Source of the DNA: Actinomycetospora soli
GTDB taxonomy: Bacteria; Actinomycetota; Actinomycetes; Mycobacteriales; Pseudonocardiaceae
Reading direction: 5' to 3'
NCBI RefSeq assembly: GCF_021026295.1
Contig: NZ_JAJNDA010000014.1
Coordinates: 96,684-160,683, forward strand
Length of the DNA: 64,000 bases
The position numbers and the translations under genes are program-made. This document shows, in pieces, positions 1 to 11,057 of the stretch. The notes under the pieces are model-generated. The model had not been told where the DNA came from and ran no database searches. It saw nothing but the letters and a program-made list of their open reading frames with translations. Each line of letters opens with the position of its first letter. The first letter of the stretch is position 1.

Positions 1-85
1 ACGACGGGCCGCGCCGACTCGGCGCGTGACCCGTGCGGGTGAGGCACCCGGTGCCCGGGAGGCGCGTGGGGGACGATCGCCGGCG

Positions 86-562
86 ATGCGCGCCCTGCCG
101 ATGATCGTGTTGCTCGCCGTGACGTTGGTGCTCACCGCCGGGTGCGGCGGCGGCTCCGCGCCGTCCGGGGACCCGTCGCCGGCCACGGTGCCCACCGGCG
201 CCCCGCCGGGCGGGACGTCGACCCCGCCGGTGCCGGTCGACCCGCTCGTGGCCGCACCGCCACCGGGCGGCACCGCGCTCGACCCCGCGCGGGTCACGAC
301 GACGGGGCTGCCCGCCGGCTTCCCCACGCTGGTCTGGACCACCGGGCCGCGCACCCTCGGGGTCTACGGCCGGGCGGGAGGGTGCACCGAGGCGACGGCG
401 GCGATCGCCGCGCAGACGGCCGAGGAGGTGACGGTGCGGATCACGCAGACGTCGACCTCGACCGGGCCGTGCACCCGGGAGCTGCGCTACCCCGCGTTCG
501 ACCTGCCGCTGGACGCGGACCTCGGTCAGCGCCGGGTCGTGCTCACCGGCGAGACACGCTGA
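86..562 (+). CDS. Small secreted lipoprotein, function unknown
   Basis: The product is 158 aa. It starts with a short basic tip and a hydrophobic stretch that ends in the lipobox LTAGC, so it is probably lipidated and anchored outside the membrane. A Gly/Ser/Pro/Thr-rich linker of about 50 residues follows. The C-terminal half has two cysteines that could form a disulfide and no enzyme motif I recognise. I chose the ATG at 86, not the ATG-equivalent 60 bp upstream, because it puts the signal sequence at the N-terminus. It stands alone and is followed by a strong hairpin. Gene reality is fairly sure; function is unknown. Confidence 0.7.
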   Translation: MRALPMIVLLAVTLVLTAGCGGGSAPSGDPSPATVPTGAPPGGTSTPPVPVDPLVAAPPPGGTALDPARVTTTGLPAGFPTLVWTTGPRTLGVYGRAGGCTEATAAIAAQTAEEVTVRITQTSTSTGPCTRELRYPAFDLPLDADLGQRRVVLTGETR

Positions 563-575
563 GGGAGCCGAGGAA

Positions 576-600
576 CCGGGACGGCCCCCGGCCGTCCCGG
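576..600 (+). terminator. Terminator-like hairpin after the lipoprotein gene
   Basis: A perfect 10-bp GC stem (CCGGGACGGC with its complement) and a 5-nt loop sit 14 bp after the stop codon. There is no clear U-tract, as is common in high-GC actinobacteria. Confidence 0.6.
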
Positions 601-822
601 CCCCTCGTCGCGGGTGACCGGGCTGCGGTCACCGTGTCGGTGGCCGGGAGCGGTACCGCCGTCCCGGCGTGCATCGCGTCACACGCGCTGCGTCCAGAGG
701 AGCATGCGCCCGCCCGCTCGGAGGGGTCAAGCGGCCGAGAGAGCGGGTCGTCCGGGCCGGGACGACTCGATTCCGGAGCAGCGCGTCACCACGAGAGCGG
801 TTGCGCGACGACGAACGGCCGG

Positions 823-846
823 GCCGGACCCCGTCGGGGGTCCGGC
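823..846 (-). terminator. Terminator-like hairpin after sigB
   Basis: A perfect 10-bp stem (GCCGGACCCC with its complement) with a 4-nt loop lies about 26 bp downstream of the sigB stop codon on the minus strand. Confidence 0.6.
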
Positions 847-872
847 ACCGGCCGTCGGTGTCGCGCTGGGTG

Positions 873-1946
873 TCAGCTCGCGGCGTAGGCCTTGAGCCGC
901 CGGGCCCGGTCGCCCTCGCGCAGCTTGGACATGACCTCGCGCTCGATCTGGCGGACGCGCTCCCGGGAGAGCCCGAAGCGCTTGCCGATCTGGTCGAGCG
1001 TGCGGGGCTGGCCGTCGTCGAGGCCGTAGCGCAGCCGGATCACGTTCTGCTCGCGCTCGTCGAGCGTGGCGATGACCCGCCGCATGTCGTCGTGCAGGAG
1101 GCCGGAGATCACCGTGGACTCGGCGTCGGTGGCCTCGGCGTCCTCGATGAAGTCCCCGAGCGGAGCCTCCTCCTCGGAGCCGACCGGCATGTCGAGGCTC
1201 ACCGGGTCGCGGCTGTGGTCGAGCAGGTCGGCGACCTTCTCGACGGCCAGCCCGGACTCCTCGGCCAGCTCCTCGTTCGTGGCCTCACGCCCGAGGGTCT
1301 GGTGCAGGTCGCGCTTGATGCGGGCCAGCTTGTTGACCTGCTCGACCAGGTGGACGGGCAGGCGGATCGTGCGGGCCTGATCGGCCATGCCGCGGGTGAT
1401 GGCCTGGCGGATCCACCACGTCGCGTAGGTCGAGAACTTGAAGCCCTTGGCGTAGTCGAACTTCTCCACGGCCCGGATCAGGCCGAGGTTGCCCTCCTGG
1501 ATGAGGTCGAGGAGCGGCATCCCGCGGCCGGTGTAGCGCTTGGCCAGCGAGACCACGAGCCGCAGGTTCGCCTCGAGCAGGTGCGCGCGGGCCCGACGAC
1601 CGTCGCGCGCGACCATCCGCAGGTCCTTGGCCCGCTCCGCGTCGATCTCGGCGCCCGCGACCTCGAGCAGGTGCGCGGCGAAGACGCCGGCCTCGATGCG
1701 CTTGGCCAGCTCCACCTCGTCGGCGGCCGTCAGCAGGGCGGTCTTTCCGATACCGTTGAGGTAGACACGGACGAGATCGGCGGCCGGGCTCTGGGCGTCC
1801 AGGTCGCTCTGGATCTCGGCCTCGGTCTGCAACGCGGTGGTCTCGGTGCTCTCGGAGGTCTCGGCGCCGTCGGGGGTCGACTCGGGCAGGACGGCCTCAG
1901 CAGGTACGTCGCTGCGAGACGTCCGCGGGGCGAGTGTCGCCGTCAT
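873..1946 (-). CDS. sigB: RNA polymerase sigma factor SigB (group 2 sigma-70)
   Basis: The 357-aa protein is a principal-like sigma-70 with regions 1.2, 2, 3 and 4. The N-terminal segment [20 protein letters not shown] is nearly identical to mycobacterial SigB. Region 2 contains [19 protein letters not shown] and [10 protein letters not shown], region 3 [12 protein letters not shown], and region 4 ends in a helix-turn-helix with [10 protein letters not shown]. Factors of this group direct transcription in stationary phase and stress. The ATG at 1946 is preceded by GGGAGGA at good spacing, so the in-frame extension to 2093 is not used. In mycobacteria sigB lies close to sigA; here sigA is about 54 kb away. 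Confidence 0.95.
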   Translation of the reverse strand: MTATLAPRTSRSDVPAEAVLPESTPDGAETSESTETTALQTEAEIQSDLDAQSPAADLVRVYLNGIGKTALLTAADEVELAKRIEAGVFAAHLLEVAGAEIDAERAKDLRMVARDGRRARAHLLEANLRLVVSLAKRYTGRGMPLLDLIQEGNLGLIRAVEKFDYAKGFKFSTYATWWIRQAITRGMADQARTIRLPVHLVEQVNKLARIKRDLHQTLGREATNEELAEESGLAVEKVADLLDHSRDPVSLDMPVGSEEEAPLGDFIEDAEATDAESTVISGLLHDDMRRVIATLDEREQNVIRLRYGLDDGQPRTLDQIGKRFGLSRERVRQIEREVMSKLREGDRARRLKAYAAS

Positions 1947-2111
1947 GGAATCCTCCCTGCGCGGCGTGGGTCTGGCGCGCCGCGTCACATGGTCGAACGC
2001 GCGGTGGCGCGCGATCGTTCCCGCGCACCCGGCTCGCGTCGGGATAGCCGCTTGTGACGGTGCTGACGCGTGCTTCCGGTCATTCCGGGACAACCGGTCG
2101 GGCGGGATCGG

Positions 2112-2546
2112 TCAGACCTCGACCAGCACGGTGAAAGGTCCGTCGTTGACGGATGCCACCGCCATGTCCGCGCCGAACCTCCCGGTGGCCACCGTCGCGC
2201 CCCGCGCCCGCAGCGCGTCGACCACGGCCCCGACGACCCGCTCCGCCTCCTCGCCCGGCGCGGCCGCCGACCACGAGGGTCGCCGACCCCGGCGCGTCTC
2301 GCCGTAGAGCGTGAACTGACTCACCACGAGCAGTCCGGCGCCGGTGTCCGCGCAGCTCTGCTCGCCGTCGAGGATCCGCAGCTCGTGCAGCTTCCGGGCC
2401 ATCGTCGTCACCGGCTCGTCCCCGCGGGCGGGGTCGTCGCGGTGCACCCCGAGCAGCACGAGCAGCCCGGGCCCGTCGAGGGCGCCGACCACCTCGCCGG
2501 CCACGGTGACCGAGGCCTCGGTCACCCGGGCGACGACGGCCCTCAC
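2112..2546 (-). CDS. dtd: D-aminoacyl-tRNA deacylase
   Basis: The 144-aa protein has the full length of the Dtd family. It carries the catalytic SQFTLYGET motif near residue 80 and the NDGPF segment (family Gly-Pro motif) near the C-terminus. Dtd hydrolyses D-amino acids mischarged on tRNA and so protects translation. Its start overlaps the end of the upstream methyltransferase gene by 4 bp, which implies translational coupling. Confidence 0.95.
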   Translation of the reverse strand: MRAVVARVTEASVTVAGEVVGALDGPGLLVLLGVHRDDPARGDEPVTTMARKLHELRILDGEQSCADTGAGLLVVSQFTLYGETRRGRRPSWSAAAPGEEAERVVGAVVDALRARGATVATGRFGADMAVASVNDGPFTVLVEV

Positions 2547-4069
2547 ACCCCGTCCCGCGGCACCAGCAGGCCGTGCAGGAACAGGTCCCGGACGACGGGC
2601 AGGGCGGCCGCGGTGAGCTCCTCGGCGTCCCGGCCGTGGGCGACGGCGAGCAGCCCGAGCAGGTCGGCCAGGGGCAGGTGGCCCCGGCAGCCGGCGAGCA
2701 GGGACTCACCGAGCTCGTCGAGGTCGTGGCGCCACTGCGGGCCGTCGAGCCGCACGAGCGTGCCCCCGATCCGTCGCCAGCCCTCGTCGGACCCGGTGTA
2801 GCCGCGCTCCAGGGCCGTCGTGGGCGGGGCGACGAGCGGCTCGTCGCGCAGGTCGTGCGTGCGCAGCCACGCCACCCGGTCCAGCCACGCCTCGATCTCC
2901 GGCCCGAGCGGGTCGCCGATCGCCTGGCGCATGTCCTCGAACACCACCGTGCCCGGGACGTCGGGGCCGTCGGTCCGACGCACCGTGACGAACCCGAAGC
3001 CGATCCCCACCACGTCGTGCGCGGCGAAGAAGTCCAGCCACTCCGCGCTGCGCGCCCGGCCGGCGGGGGAGGCCGGGTCGACGCCGGCGTCGCGCAGCCA
3101 CGTGCCGACGTGCAGCGCCGGGTCGGCCACGTCGCGCTGCACCACCCAGGCGTCCAGCCCGCCCGGCGCGGCCGCCGCGGTCGCGTCCTCGATCCAGCGC
3201 CGTGGCCGGGTCGTCCAGCCGGTGCCGGGCTCCGCGGCCTCCAGGTCGGCGCCGGTGATCAGCCAGGACGCGAGCAGCTGGCCGACCCCACCCGGCGTCA
3301 GGAAGCCCGGGAGCGTGGACACCAGGAGGGCGGAGGCGCCGTCGCCGCCGAGCCCGGAGTCGCGGTAGACGTGCTCGACCGCGGGCGGGCCGGGCACGAA
3401 CGGCGGGTTGCAGACGACCTGGTCGAACCGGCGGCCCTCGACCGGCTCCCACCAGGGGCCGGTGCGCACCTCGACGTCGACGCCGGAGATCGCGAACGTC
3501 GCGCGGGCGAGGGTGTTCGCGCGGTCGGAGACGTCGGTCGCGGTCAGGGAGCCCGCGTGGCCCGACGCGTGCAGGGTCTGCACGCCGCAGCCGGCGCCGA
3601 GGTCGAGCAGGGTGGCCACCGGCCGCCGCACGGTCGCCCGGGCGAGCGACAGGGAGGCCGCCCCGGCGCCGAGCACGTGCTCGGTCGCCTTGCCGTCGCC
3701 GACGTCGAGGTCCGAGATCACCCACCAGGAGCCGTGCTCGTCGGCGTGGGGGCGCAGATCCAGCCCGGCGGCGACCCCGTCCGGCGTCCGGCGGAGCAGC
3801 TCGGTGTCGACCAGCTCGTCCACGGCGACCGGGGCGACGGCCGCGGCGGCCTCGTCGTCCGTGACCGGCTCGCCGAGCAGGAACAGGCGCACCAGGGTAC
3901 GGAAGGACCCGGCGTCGGGAAGGGAGCGGCGGGCGGGCTCCGGCTCGCCGCGGTCGAGGGCGGCCCCGGCCTCGGCGCCGAGCGCCTCCGCCACGCCCTC
4001 GACGGTGAAGCCGGCCGCGCGGAACACCGGGGCGAGCCGCGCGGCGACGGCGGGCAGTCGATCGATCAC
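2543..4069 (-). CDS. SAM-dependent methyltransferase of the PrmC/RlmG-like class
   Basis: This 508-aa protein has an N-terminal helical domain of about 130 residues, a Rossmann methyltransferase core with the SAM-binding motif DLGAGCGVQ and the catalytic NPPF motif, and a long C-terminal domain. NPPF/NPPY enzymes modify amide or amino nitrogens in rRNA, tRNA or release factors; the substrate here cannot be read from sequence. The start is GTG at 4069. It is cotranscribed with dtd, consistent with a translation-related role. Family assignment is sure; the target is open. Confidence 0.8.
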   Translation of the reverse strand: MIDRLPAVAARLAPVFRAAGFTVEGVAEALGAEAGAALDRGEPEPARRSLPDAGSFRTLVRLFLLGEPVTDDEAAAAVAPVAVDELVDTELLRRTPDGVAAGLDLRPHADEHGSWWVISDLDVGDGKATEHVLGAGAASLSLARATVRRPVATLLDLGAGCGVQTLHASGHAGSLTATDVSDRANTLARATFAISGVDVEVRTGPWWEPVEGRRFDQVVCNPPFVPGPPAVEHVYRDSGLGGDGASALLVSTLPGFLTPGGVGQLLASWLITGADLEAAEPGTGWTTRPRRWIEDATAAAAPGGLDAWVVQRDVADPALHVGTWLRDAGVDPASPAGRARSAEWLDFFAAHDVVGIGFGFVTVRRTDGPDVPGTVVFEDMRQAIGDPLGPEIEAWLDRVAWLRTHDLRDEPLVAPPTTALERGYTGSDEGWRRIGGTLVRLDGPQWRHDLDELGESLLAGCRGHLPLADLLGLLAVAHGRDAEELTAAALPVVRDLFLHGLLVPRDGV

Positions 4070-4281
4070 GGCGGACAGTCTGGCGTCCGGATCGGTACAC
4101 CGGCCGCGGCGTCACTGTGACGGGTTGCACTCCGGCTCGACGGGGAACACGCCGTCCGGACGAAGGGGACCTTGGCACGTCGATCGTGGCAGGGTTGCCC
4201 CACCGGGTCGGCGTCGTGACGCTGCGCACAGGGTCATGCCCGCCCGGCCAGTGGATAGAGCGAGGAACCGGAGGCCAGCGG

Positions 4282-6222
<1,941 letters not shown>

Positions 6223-6230
6223 GTCTCCGC

Positions 6231-6271
6231 CGACAGGGGCCCGGTGCGACGTCCGCACCGGGCCCCTGTCG
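6231..6271. terminator. Bidirectional terminator between acs and the acyltransferase gene
   Basis: A perfect 18-bp stem (CGACAGGGGCCCGGTGCG with its complement) and a 5-nt loop lie between two convergent genes that stop at 6222 and 6276. It can serve both strands. Confidence 0.85.
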
Positions 6272-6275
6272 TCGT

Positions 6276-7199
6276 TCAGGAGGTGGGAGGCGCCTCGCCC
6301 CGCAGGGTCGCCAACTCCTCCGTGACCCGGGACATGATCCGGTCGGTCGCCTCGCGCAGGGCGCTGCCGCGCTTCTGCTTCCCGACGAGGTCGGCGAGGT
6401 CCACCGGCTCGCCGGCGAGGACGCGCAGGGTGGCGCGGGGGACGAGGGTCCCGGCCTTCGCCTGCGGCGGCAGCAGGTGGTTCGACCCCCACTGGCCGAC
6501 CGGGACCACCGGGGCGCCGGTCTCCAGCGCCATGCGCGCGATCCCGGTGTGGGCCTTCTGCGGCCAGCCGTCGGACTCGTCGGGGAAGCCGCCCTCCGGG
6601 TAGACCACGACGCACTCGCCGCGGTTCACGGCGTCGACCGCCGCCCGGTAGGCCTCGATGCCCGAGGCCTTCCGGTCCACCGGGATGTGCCTGCCGCCGC
6701 GCAGCGGTGCGCCCACGACCCGCATGCCCCACAGCTCCTTCATCGCGAGGAAGCGCGGGATGCGGCCCTGCGCCATGCAGTAGGCGACGAGCACGATCGG
6801 GTCCACGTGCGAGAGGTGGTTGACCGCGAGCAGCACGCCGCCCTGCGGCGGCACGTGGCGCCCGCCCCGGAAGTCCCACCGCGCGACGGCCATGAGCACC
6901 GGCCACAGCAGGTCGATCGCGAAGCCGTACCAGAACCCGCGGTCGCGCCGCGCGTAGAGCACCCAGATCGCGAGCTTGCGCCACAGCCGCATCGGGCGTC
7001 CCGGCGGTCGCCGGTCGTGGCCCTGCGCGATGCGCCGCACCGTCGGGTGCGGGCGGGGCTGCTCGGCGTGCTGCGGGGCCTCCGGGGCGTTCCCGACGGC
7101 AGGTGCGGCCGCCGGTTCCGGCGGCGGGGCGGCCAGCGGGGACGGGCCCTCGTCGGGCAGGGGAGGCTGCGGCGCCTGGGAGGACATGCCCCGGATCAT
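6276..7199 (-). CDS. 1-acyl-sn-glycerol-3-phosphate acyltransferase (PlsC family)
   Basis: The 307-aa protein has a Pro/Ala-rich N-terminal tail of about 70 residues and then a PlsC domain with the catalytic NHLSHVD (HX4D) motif and the YPEGG substrate motif. Such enzymes transfer an acyl group to lysophosphatidate in phospholipid synthesis, at the inner face of the membrane. I place the start at ATG 7199 (MIRGMSS) because GGAGG lies 7 bp upstream; the next ATG at 7187 would be too far from it. It is divergent from a CFA-type lipid methyltransferase, so the intergenic region may coordinate membrane-lipid genes. Confidence 0.9.
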   Translation of the reverse strand: MIRGMSSQAPQPPLPDEGPSPLAAPPPEPAAAPAVGNAPEAPQHAEQPRPHPTVRRIAQGHDRRPPGRPMRLWRKLAIWVLYARRDRGFWYGFAIDLLWPVLMAVARWDFRGGRHVPPQGGVLLAVNHLSHVDPIVLVAYCMAQGRIPRFLAMKELWGMRVVGAPLRGGRHIPVDRKASGIEAYRAAVDAVNRGECVVVYPEGGFPDESDGWPQKAHTGIARMALETGAPVVPVGQWGSNHLLPPQAKAGTLVPRATLRVLAGEPVDLADLVGKQKRGSALREATDRIMSRVTEELATLRGEAPPTS

Positions 7200-7308
7200 G
7201 GCCTGTCCTCCGCCGTACCCGCATGAGTAGTTCTCCGCGCCGCCCGAACCGGGCGGGCGTCCGGCGCGATGATCCTGCCGAGGTCGGACGAACGGTGTGG
7301 GAGGACGG

Positions 7309-8655
7309 ATGGCAGGCGCAGCAGCACGGGTGGTCCGCGCGGCGAGCAGGTTCGTGGACGGGGCGCTCCCCGTGCGCATCCGCGCGTGGGACGGCAGCGA
7401 GGCGGGGGCGAGCCGCGCGTCCGGTGCCCCCGTCGTCGTCCTGGCGCACCGCCGGGCCCTGCGGCGCCTGCTGTGGCAGCCGGGCGAGATGGGCCTGGCC
7501 CACGCGTACGTCTCGGGCGACCTCGACGTCGAGGGCGACCTGCAGGAGGGCCTCACCGCGATCTGGGGCCTCGTCCGCGACGGCGCGGTGCGGCCCCGCC
7601 GGCCCGGCGTCACCGAGCTCCCCGCCGTCCTCGCGGGGGCGGCGACGCTCGGGCTGCTCGGTCCGCGGCCCGCGGCGCCGCCCGAGGCGATCCGGCTCCC
7701 GCGGTTCGCGAAGCTGCACTCCCAGCTGCGCGACCGGGCGGTGATCCACCACCACTACGACGCCGGCAACGACTTCTACGAGCTCATCCTCGACCGGAAC
7801 ATGGCGTACTCGTCGGGGTACTGGACCGACCTCGCCGCGCCGCTCACCGCGGAGAACCTCGTCGCCGCGCAGGACGCCAAGCTCGACATGATCTGCCGCA
7901 AGCTCGGGCTCGGTCCGGGCTCCACCCTGCTCGACGTGGGCTGCGGCTGGGGCTCCCTGCCCATCCACGCCGCGAAGCACTTCGGCGCCCACGTGCGGGG
8001 CGTGACCATCGCGACCGAGCAGCGCGACCACATCAACCAGCGGATCCGGGCCGAGGGCCTGGCCGACAAGGTGCAGGTCGACCTGATCGACTACCGCGAC
8101 GTGCCCACCCAGATCGAGGAGTACGGCGCGTTCGACGCGGTCTCGAGCATCGAGATGGGCGAGCACGTCGGCGACGGGAACTACCCGACGTTCGCCTCGA
8201 TCCTGTTCGGCGCGGTGCGCCCCGGTGGGCGCGCGCTCGTGCAGCAGATGTCCCGCCGTCCCGGCGACCACCCCGGCGGCGGGCCGTTCATCGAGACCTA
8301 CGTGACCCCGGACATGGTGATGCGCCCCGTCGGGGACACGCTCACGCTGCTCCAGCGGGCCGGCCTCGAGGTGCGCGACGTCCACGTCATGCGGGAGCAC
8401 TACGTGCCGACCTGCCGCGCCTGGATCGCCACGCTCGAGGCGAACTGGGACCGCGCGGTGGAGCTGGCGGGGGAGCGGGGCGCCCGGATGTGGCGGCTCT
8501 ACCTCGTGGGCGCCGCGCTCGCGTTCGAGGAGAACCGGATGGGCGTCGACCAGATCCTGCTGGCCCGCCCGACGGCGACCGGACGCTCGGGGATGCCCGC
8601 GACGCGCGCCACGTTCGAACCGTCGGCGCAGAACGTGGGTACTCCCGCGTCATGA
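7309..8655 (+). CDS. Cyclopropane-fatty-acyl-phospholipid synthase family methyltransferase
   Basis: The 448-aa protein has the N-terminal lipid-binding region and SAM-dependent methyltransferase domain of CFA synthases. It shows HHHYDAGNDFYELILD, the SAM motif LLDVGCGWGSL and the SIEMGEHVG segment. The reaction is methyl transfer from SAM to a double bond of a membrane phospholipid, giving a cyclopropane or a methyl-branched precursor. ATG 7309 follows GGGAGGA; an in-frame GTG at 7297 is less likely. It overlaps the next gene by 4 bp. The DUF1295 partner and the FAD/DUF1365 pair 5 kb away suggest methyl-branched or furan-type lipid formation rather than simple cyclopropanation. Confidence 0.9.
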   Translation: MAGAAARVVRAASRFVDGALPVRIRAWDGSEAGASRASGAPVVVLAHRRALRRLLWQPGEMGLAHAYVSGDLDVEGDLQEGLTAIWGLVRDGAVRPRRPGVTELPAVLAGAATLGLLGPRPAAPPEAIRLPRFAKLHSQLRDRAVIHHHYDAGNDFYELILDRNMAYSSGYWTDLAAPLTAENLVAAQDAKLDMICRKLGLGPGSTLLDVGCGWGSLPIHAAKHFGAHVRGVTIATEQRDHINQRIRAEGLADKVQVDLIDYRDVPTQIEEYGAFDAVSSIEMGEHVGDGNYPTFASILFGAVRPGGRALVQQMSRRPGDHPGGGPFIETYVTPDMVMRPVGDTLTLLQRAGLEVRDVHVMREHYVPTCRAWIATLEANWDRAVELAGERGARMWRLYLVGAALAFEENRMGVDQILLARPTATGRSGMPATRATFEPSAQNVGTPAS

Positions 8656-9476
8656 GCTTCGACTGGGCGGCCGCCGGCATCCTGCTGGCGGTCGCGGTCG
8701 GCGTCGTCGTCGTGACCTTCGCGGTGACGCTGCTGGTGGCACGCGCGGTGGGGAAGCACTCGGTCGTCGACGTGACGTGGGGGCTGGGGTTCGCCCTCGT
8801 CGCCGTGTCCGCGTACGTGACGTCGGGCCTGCTCGGGGTCGGGAACGACACGGTGCGGCTCGTGGCCCTGCTGCTGCCGGTGATCTGGGGCCTGCGGCTC
8901 GCGATCTACATCGGGTGGCGCAACCACGGGAAGGGCGAGGACCCGCGCTACACGGAGATGCTCGGGGAGGGGCACGCGCCGGGCGCGACGACGTGGACCG
9001 TCGTCCGCAAGGTCTACCTCACCCAGGCCTGCGTGCAGCTCGTGGTCGTGCTGCCCGTGCTCGCGGCGATGGTGCGCGCCTCGACGGTCCCCGTGCTGCT
9101 GGTCCTCGGCGCGCTCGTCTGGCTCGTCGGGTTCTTCTTCGAGTCGGTCGGCGACGCCCAGCTCGCGCGGTTCAAGGCGAACCCGGAGAACCGGGGCCGC
9201 ATCCTCGACTCGGGACTCTGGCGCTACACGCGGCACCCGAACTACTTCGGCGACTTCTGCGTCTGGTGGGGCATCTTCCTGGTGGCGGTCGGACACCCGG
9301 CGGGGCTCGTCACCGTCGTCGGGCCGCTGCTGATGAGCTATCTGCTCGTCAACGTGACCGGCAAGGAGCTGACGGAGAAGGGGATGTCCGACCGGCCCGG
9401 ATACGCCGAGTACGTCGAGCGCACCAGCGGGTTCTTCCCGCTGCCGCCCGGTTCCGCCCCCGCCCGCGCGACCTGA
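8652..9476 (+). CDS. DUF1295 membrane protein (steroid 5-alpha-reductase-like)
   Basis: This 274-aa protein has about seven hydrophobic segments and the C-terminal signature YTRHPNYFGDF, shared by DUF1295 and isoprenylcysteine methyltransferase/steroid reductase folds. It starts inside the stop of the CFA gene (ATGA overlap), so the two are translated together. DUF1295 genes commonly travel with CFA-type methyltransferases, FAD amine-oxidase-like proteins and DUF1365. A role in reducing or otherwise processing the methylated acyl chain is an inference. Confidence 0.85.
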   Translation: MSFDWAAAGILLAVAVGVVVVTFAVTLLVARAVGKHSVVDVTWGLGFALVAVSAYVTSGLLGVGNDTVRLVALLLPVIWGLRLAIYIGWRNHGKGEDPRYTEMLGEGHAPGATTWTVVRKVYLTQACVQLVVVLPVLAAMVRASTVPVLLVLGALVWLVGFFFESVGDAQLARFKANPENRGRILDSGLWRYTRHPNYFGDFCVWWGIFLVAVGHPAGLVTVVGPLLMSYLLVNVTGKELTEKGMSDRPGYAEYVERTSGFFPLPPGSAPARAT

Positions 9477-9486
9477 GGAGTCACCC

Positions 9487-9686
9487 GTGACCTTGCTCCC
9501 CGACGCCCTCGTCGAGCTGCTGCGCCGCCCGGCGCCGTGCTCCATCGCCACGCTCATGACCGACGGTTCGCCGCAGACTCGCAGCGCTACCTCGGCCGGC
9601 CCTACCCGGTCTTCTCCGGCAACCCCGACGAGACGCGGGTGATCCTGCGGATCGCCGCGGACTCGATCCACGCGCCGATGGGCTGA
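9487..9686 (+). pseudogene. Internally deleted, frameshifted FMN/F420 split-barrel gene
   Basis: A GTG at 9487 with GAGGAG upstream begins a typical N-terminus of the pyridoxamine-5-phosphate-oxidase-like split-barrel family, running to DGSPQ near 9575. At about 9576 the homology jumps, in another frame, to the family C-terminus: SQRYLGRPYPVF and VILRIAADSIH, ending at TGA 9684. The central part (roughly 70 residues, FMN/F420 contacts) is missing. The start signals are intact and only 10 bp follow the DUF1295 stop, so it was once the third gene of this operon. Confidence 0.8.
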
Positions 9687-9700
9687 ACCCGGCCCCGGAA

Positions 9701-9753
9701 CGAGCGAAGGGCACCTCCGGTCGATCTACGTGACCGGAGGTGCCCTTCGCTCG
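9701..9753. terminator. Bidirectional terminator before the peroxiredoxin gene
   Basis: A perfect 22-bp stem (left arm from 9701, right arm ending at 9753) with a 9-nt loop separates the lipid operon and its pseudogene from the convergent peroxiredoxin gene that stops at 9764. Confidence 0.85.
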
Positions 9754-9763
9754 GAACGACGGC

Positions 9764-10225
9764 TCAGTTCTCGCGGCGCTTGCGCAGCACGGCGAGCGCG
9801 GAGTCGGCGTGCTCGTCGAACTTCATCTCGCCGGTGATCACCTCGAGCACGGTGCGGTCGGTGTCGATCACGAAGGTCCTGCGCTTGATCGGCAGCACCG
9901 GCAGCCACGAGCGCTTCGCGTCGAACTGCTTCGCGACCTCGCCCTTCGGGTCCGAGAGCAGCGGGTAGTCGAACGAGTTCGCCTGCGAGAACGTGTGCTG
10001 CTTCTCCACCGAGTCGGCGCTGATCCCGACGCGCTGCGCCCCGACCTCGGCGAACTCCTGCGCGAGGTCCCGGAAGTGGCAGCTCTCCTGCGTGCAGCCG
10101 CCGGAGCTCGCGAGCGGGTAGAAGAACAGGACCACGGGCCCGTTCGTCAGCAGCTCCGACAGGGTGCGGGTGGCCCCGCTGTCGTCGGCGAGCGAGAAGT
10201 CGGGCGCGGTGTCTCCGGCCTTCAT
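9764..10225 (-). CDS. Peroxiredoxin, BCP/PrxQ type
   Basis: The 153-aa protein is a thioredoxin-fold peroxidase. The peroxidatic cysteine lies in GGCTQESC near residue 47, with a second cysteine five residues on as in two-Cys PrxQ enzymes. It reduces hydroperoxides and is recycled by thioredoxin. The family often has PGCT; here Pro is replaced by Gly. The ATG at 10225 has AAAGGA upstream. It is monocistronic, with the bidirectional terminator after it. Confidence 0.9.
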   Translation of the reverse strand: MKAGDTAPDFSLADDSGATRTLSELLTNGPVVLFFYPLASSGGCTQESCHFRDLAQEFAEVGAQRVGISADSVEKQHTFSQANSFDYPLLSDPKGEVAKQFDAKRSWLPVLPIKRRTFVIDTDRTVLEVITGEMKFDEHADSALAVLRKRREN

Positions 10226-10341
10226 GGGGGAGTGTCCTTTCGCGGACGGCAGGTGTCGGTCCGATCTTCGCGTGGGCGCCCGGCTCGGTTCGGCACGACG
10301 CACCTGTTGATAGTCGATAGATAGAGCGCGATACTCGACCG

Positions 10342-10821
10342 ATGTCGCTCGATCGTCGTGTGGTGGCCCTGCTCCGGGCGATGCTCGTCGCCCTGTTCGC
10401 GCTCCTGCTCGTGCTCCAGACGTTCTCGCTCCCGGGCGAGTTCGCCCATCTCGCGGCCGAGGAGCCGTCCGCGGCGCCGTGGCGGTGGCCCCTCACGGCG
10501 CTGGCGGTGTTCTGGGTGCTGTGCCTGCAGGTCGTCGTCGTGAGCACCTGGCGCCTGCTCGGGCTCGTCCGCGACGACCGGATCTTCCGCCCGGCCTCGC
10601 TCCCGTGGGTCGACGCGATGATCGTCGCGGTCGCCGCCGGGTGGGTGGTGCTGCTCGGGGTGGGCGGCGTGGCGGTGTGGCGCGGCGACGACCCGGGCGA
10701 CGCGCTCGCGTTCCTCGTGGTCCTGCTCCTCGGCGCGGTCGTCGGGCTGCTGCTGGTCGTCATGCGCGGGCTGCTGCGCGACGCGACCGTCCTGCGGGCC
10801 GACCTCGAGGCGGTCATCTGA
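10342..10821 (+). CDS. DUF2975 four-helix membrane protein
   Basis: The 159-aa protein has four predicted transmembrane helices and fits the DUF2975 family. It overlaps the start of a small Cro/CI-type regulator by one base (TGATG). DUF2975 genes are usually paired with such YozG-like regulators; a membrane sensor or anti-repressor role is often supposed but unproven. Confidence 0.8.
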   Translation: MSLDRRVVALLRAMLVALFALLLVLQTFSLPGEFAHLAAEEPSAAPWRWPLTALAVFWVLCLQVVVVSTWRLLGLVRDDRIFRPASLPWVDAMIVAVAAGWVVLLGVGGVAVWRGDDPGDALAFLVVLLLGAVVGLLLVVMRGLLRDATVLRADLEAVI

Positions 10822-11057
10822 TGGCGATCGTCGTGCGCATCGACGTGGAACTGGCCCGGCGCAAGATGAGCGTCGGGGAGTTCGCCGAGCGGGTCGGGCT
10901 CACGCCGGCGAACGTCGCGGTGCTCAAGAACGGCCGGGCGAAGGCGGTGCGGTTCTCGACGCTGGAGGCGATGTGCCGCGTCCTGGAGTGCCAGCCCGGC
11001 GACCTGCTGGAGTTCGTCGACGAGGAGTCGATCGCCGATCAGCCCGCGCGGCGGTAG
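10821..11057 (+). CDS. Small XRE-family (YozG-like) transcriptional regulator
   Basis: The 78-aa protein is a single helix-turn-helix domain; VGEFAERVGLTPANVAVLKNG covers recognition helices of the Cro/CI fold. The C-terminus LECQPGDLLEF is typical of YozG-like regulators. It is translationally coupled to the DUF2975 gene. Its 3' end overlaps the convergent NrtR-like gene by 19 bp. Confidence 0.85.
   Translation: MAIVVRIDVELARRKMSVGEFAERVGLTPANVAVLKNGRAKAVRFSTLEAMCRVLECQPGDLLEFVDEESIADQPARR

Larger units (their letters stand above)
563..872. other. 310-bp gene-free stretch with two hairpins
   Basis: This lies between the convergent ends of the lipoprotein gene and sigB. It holds one terminator-like hairpin for each gene (576-600 and 823-846). 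Between them I see no ORF with coding character, no repeat and no RNA gene. Confidence 0.6.
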
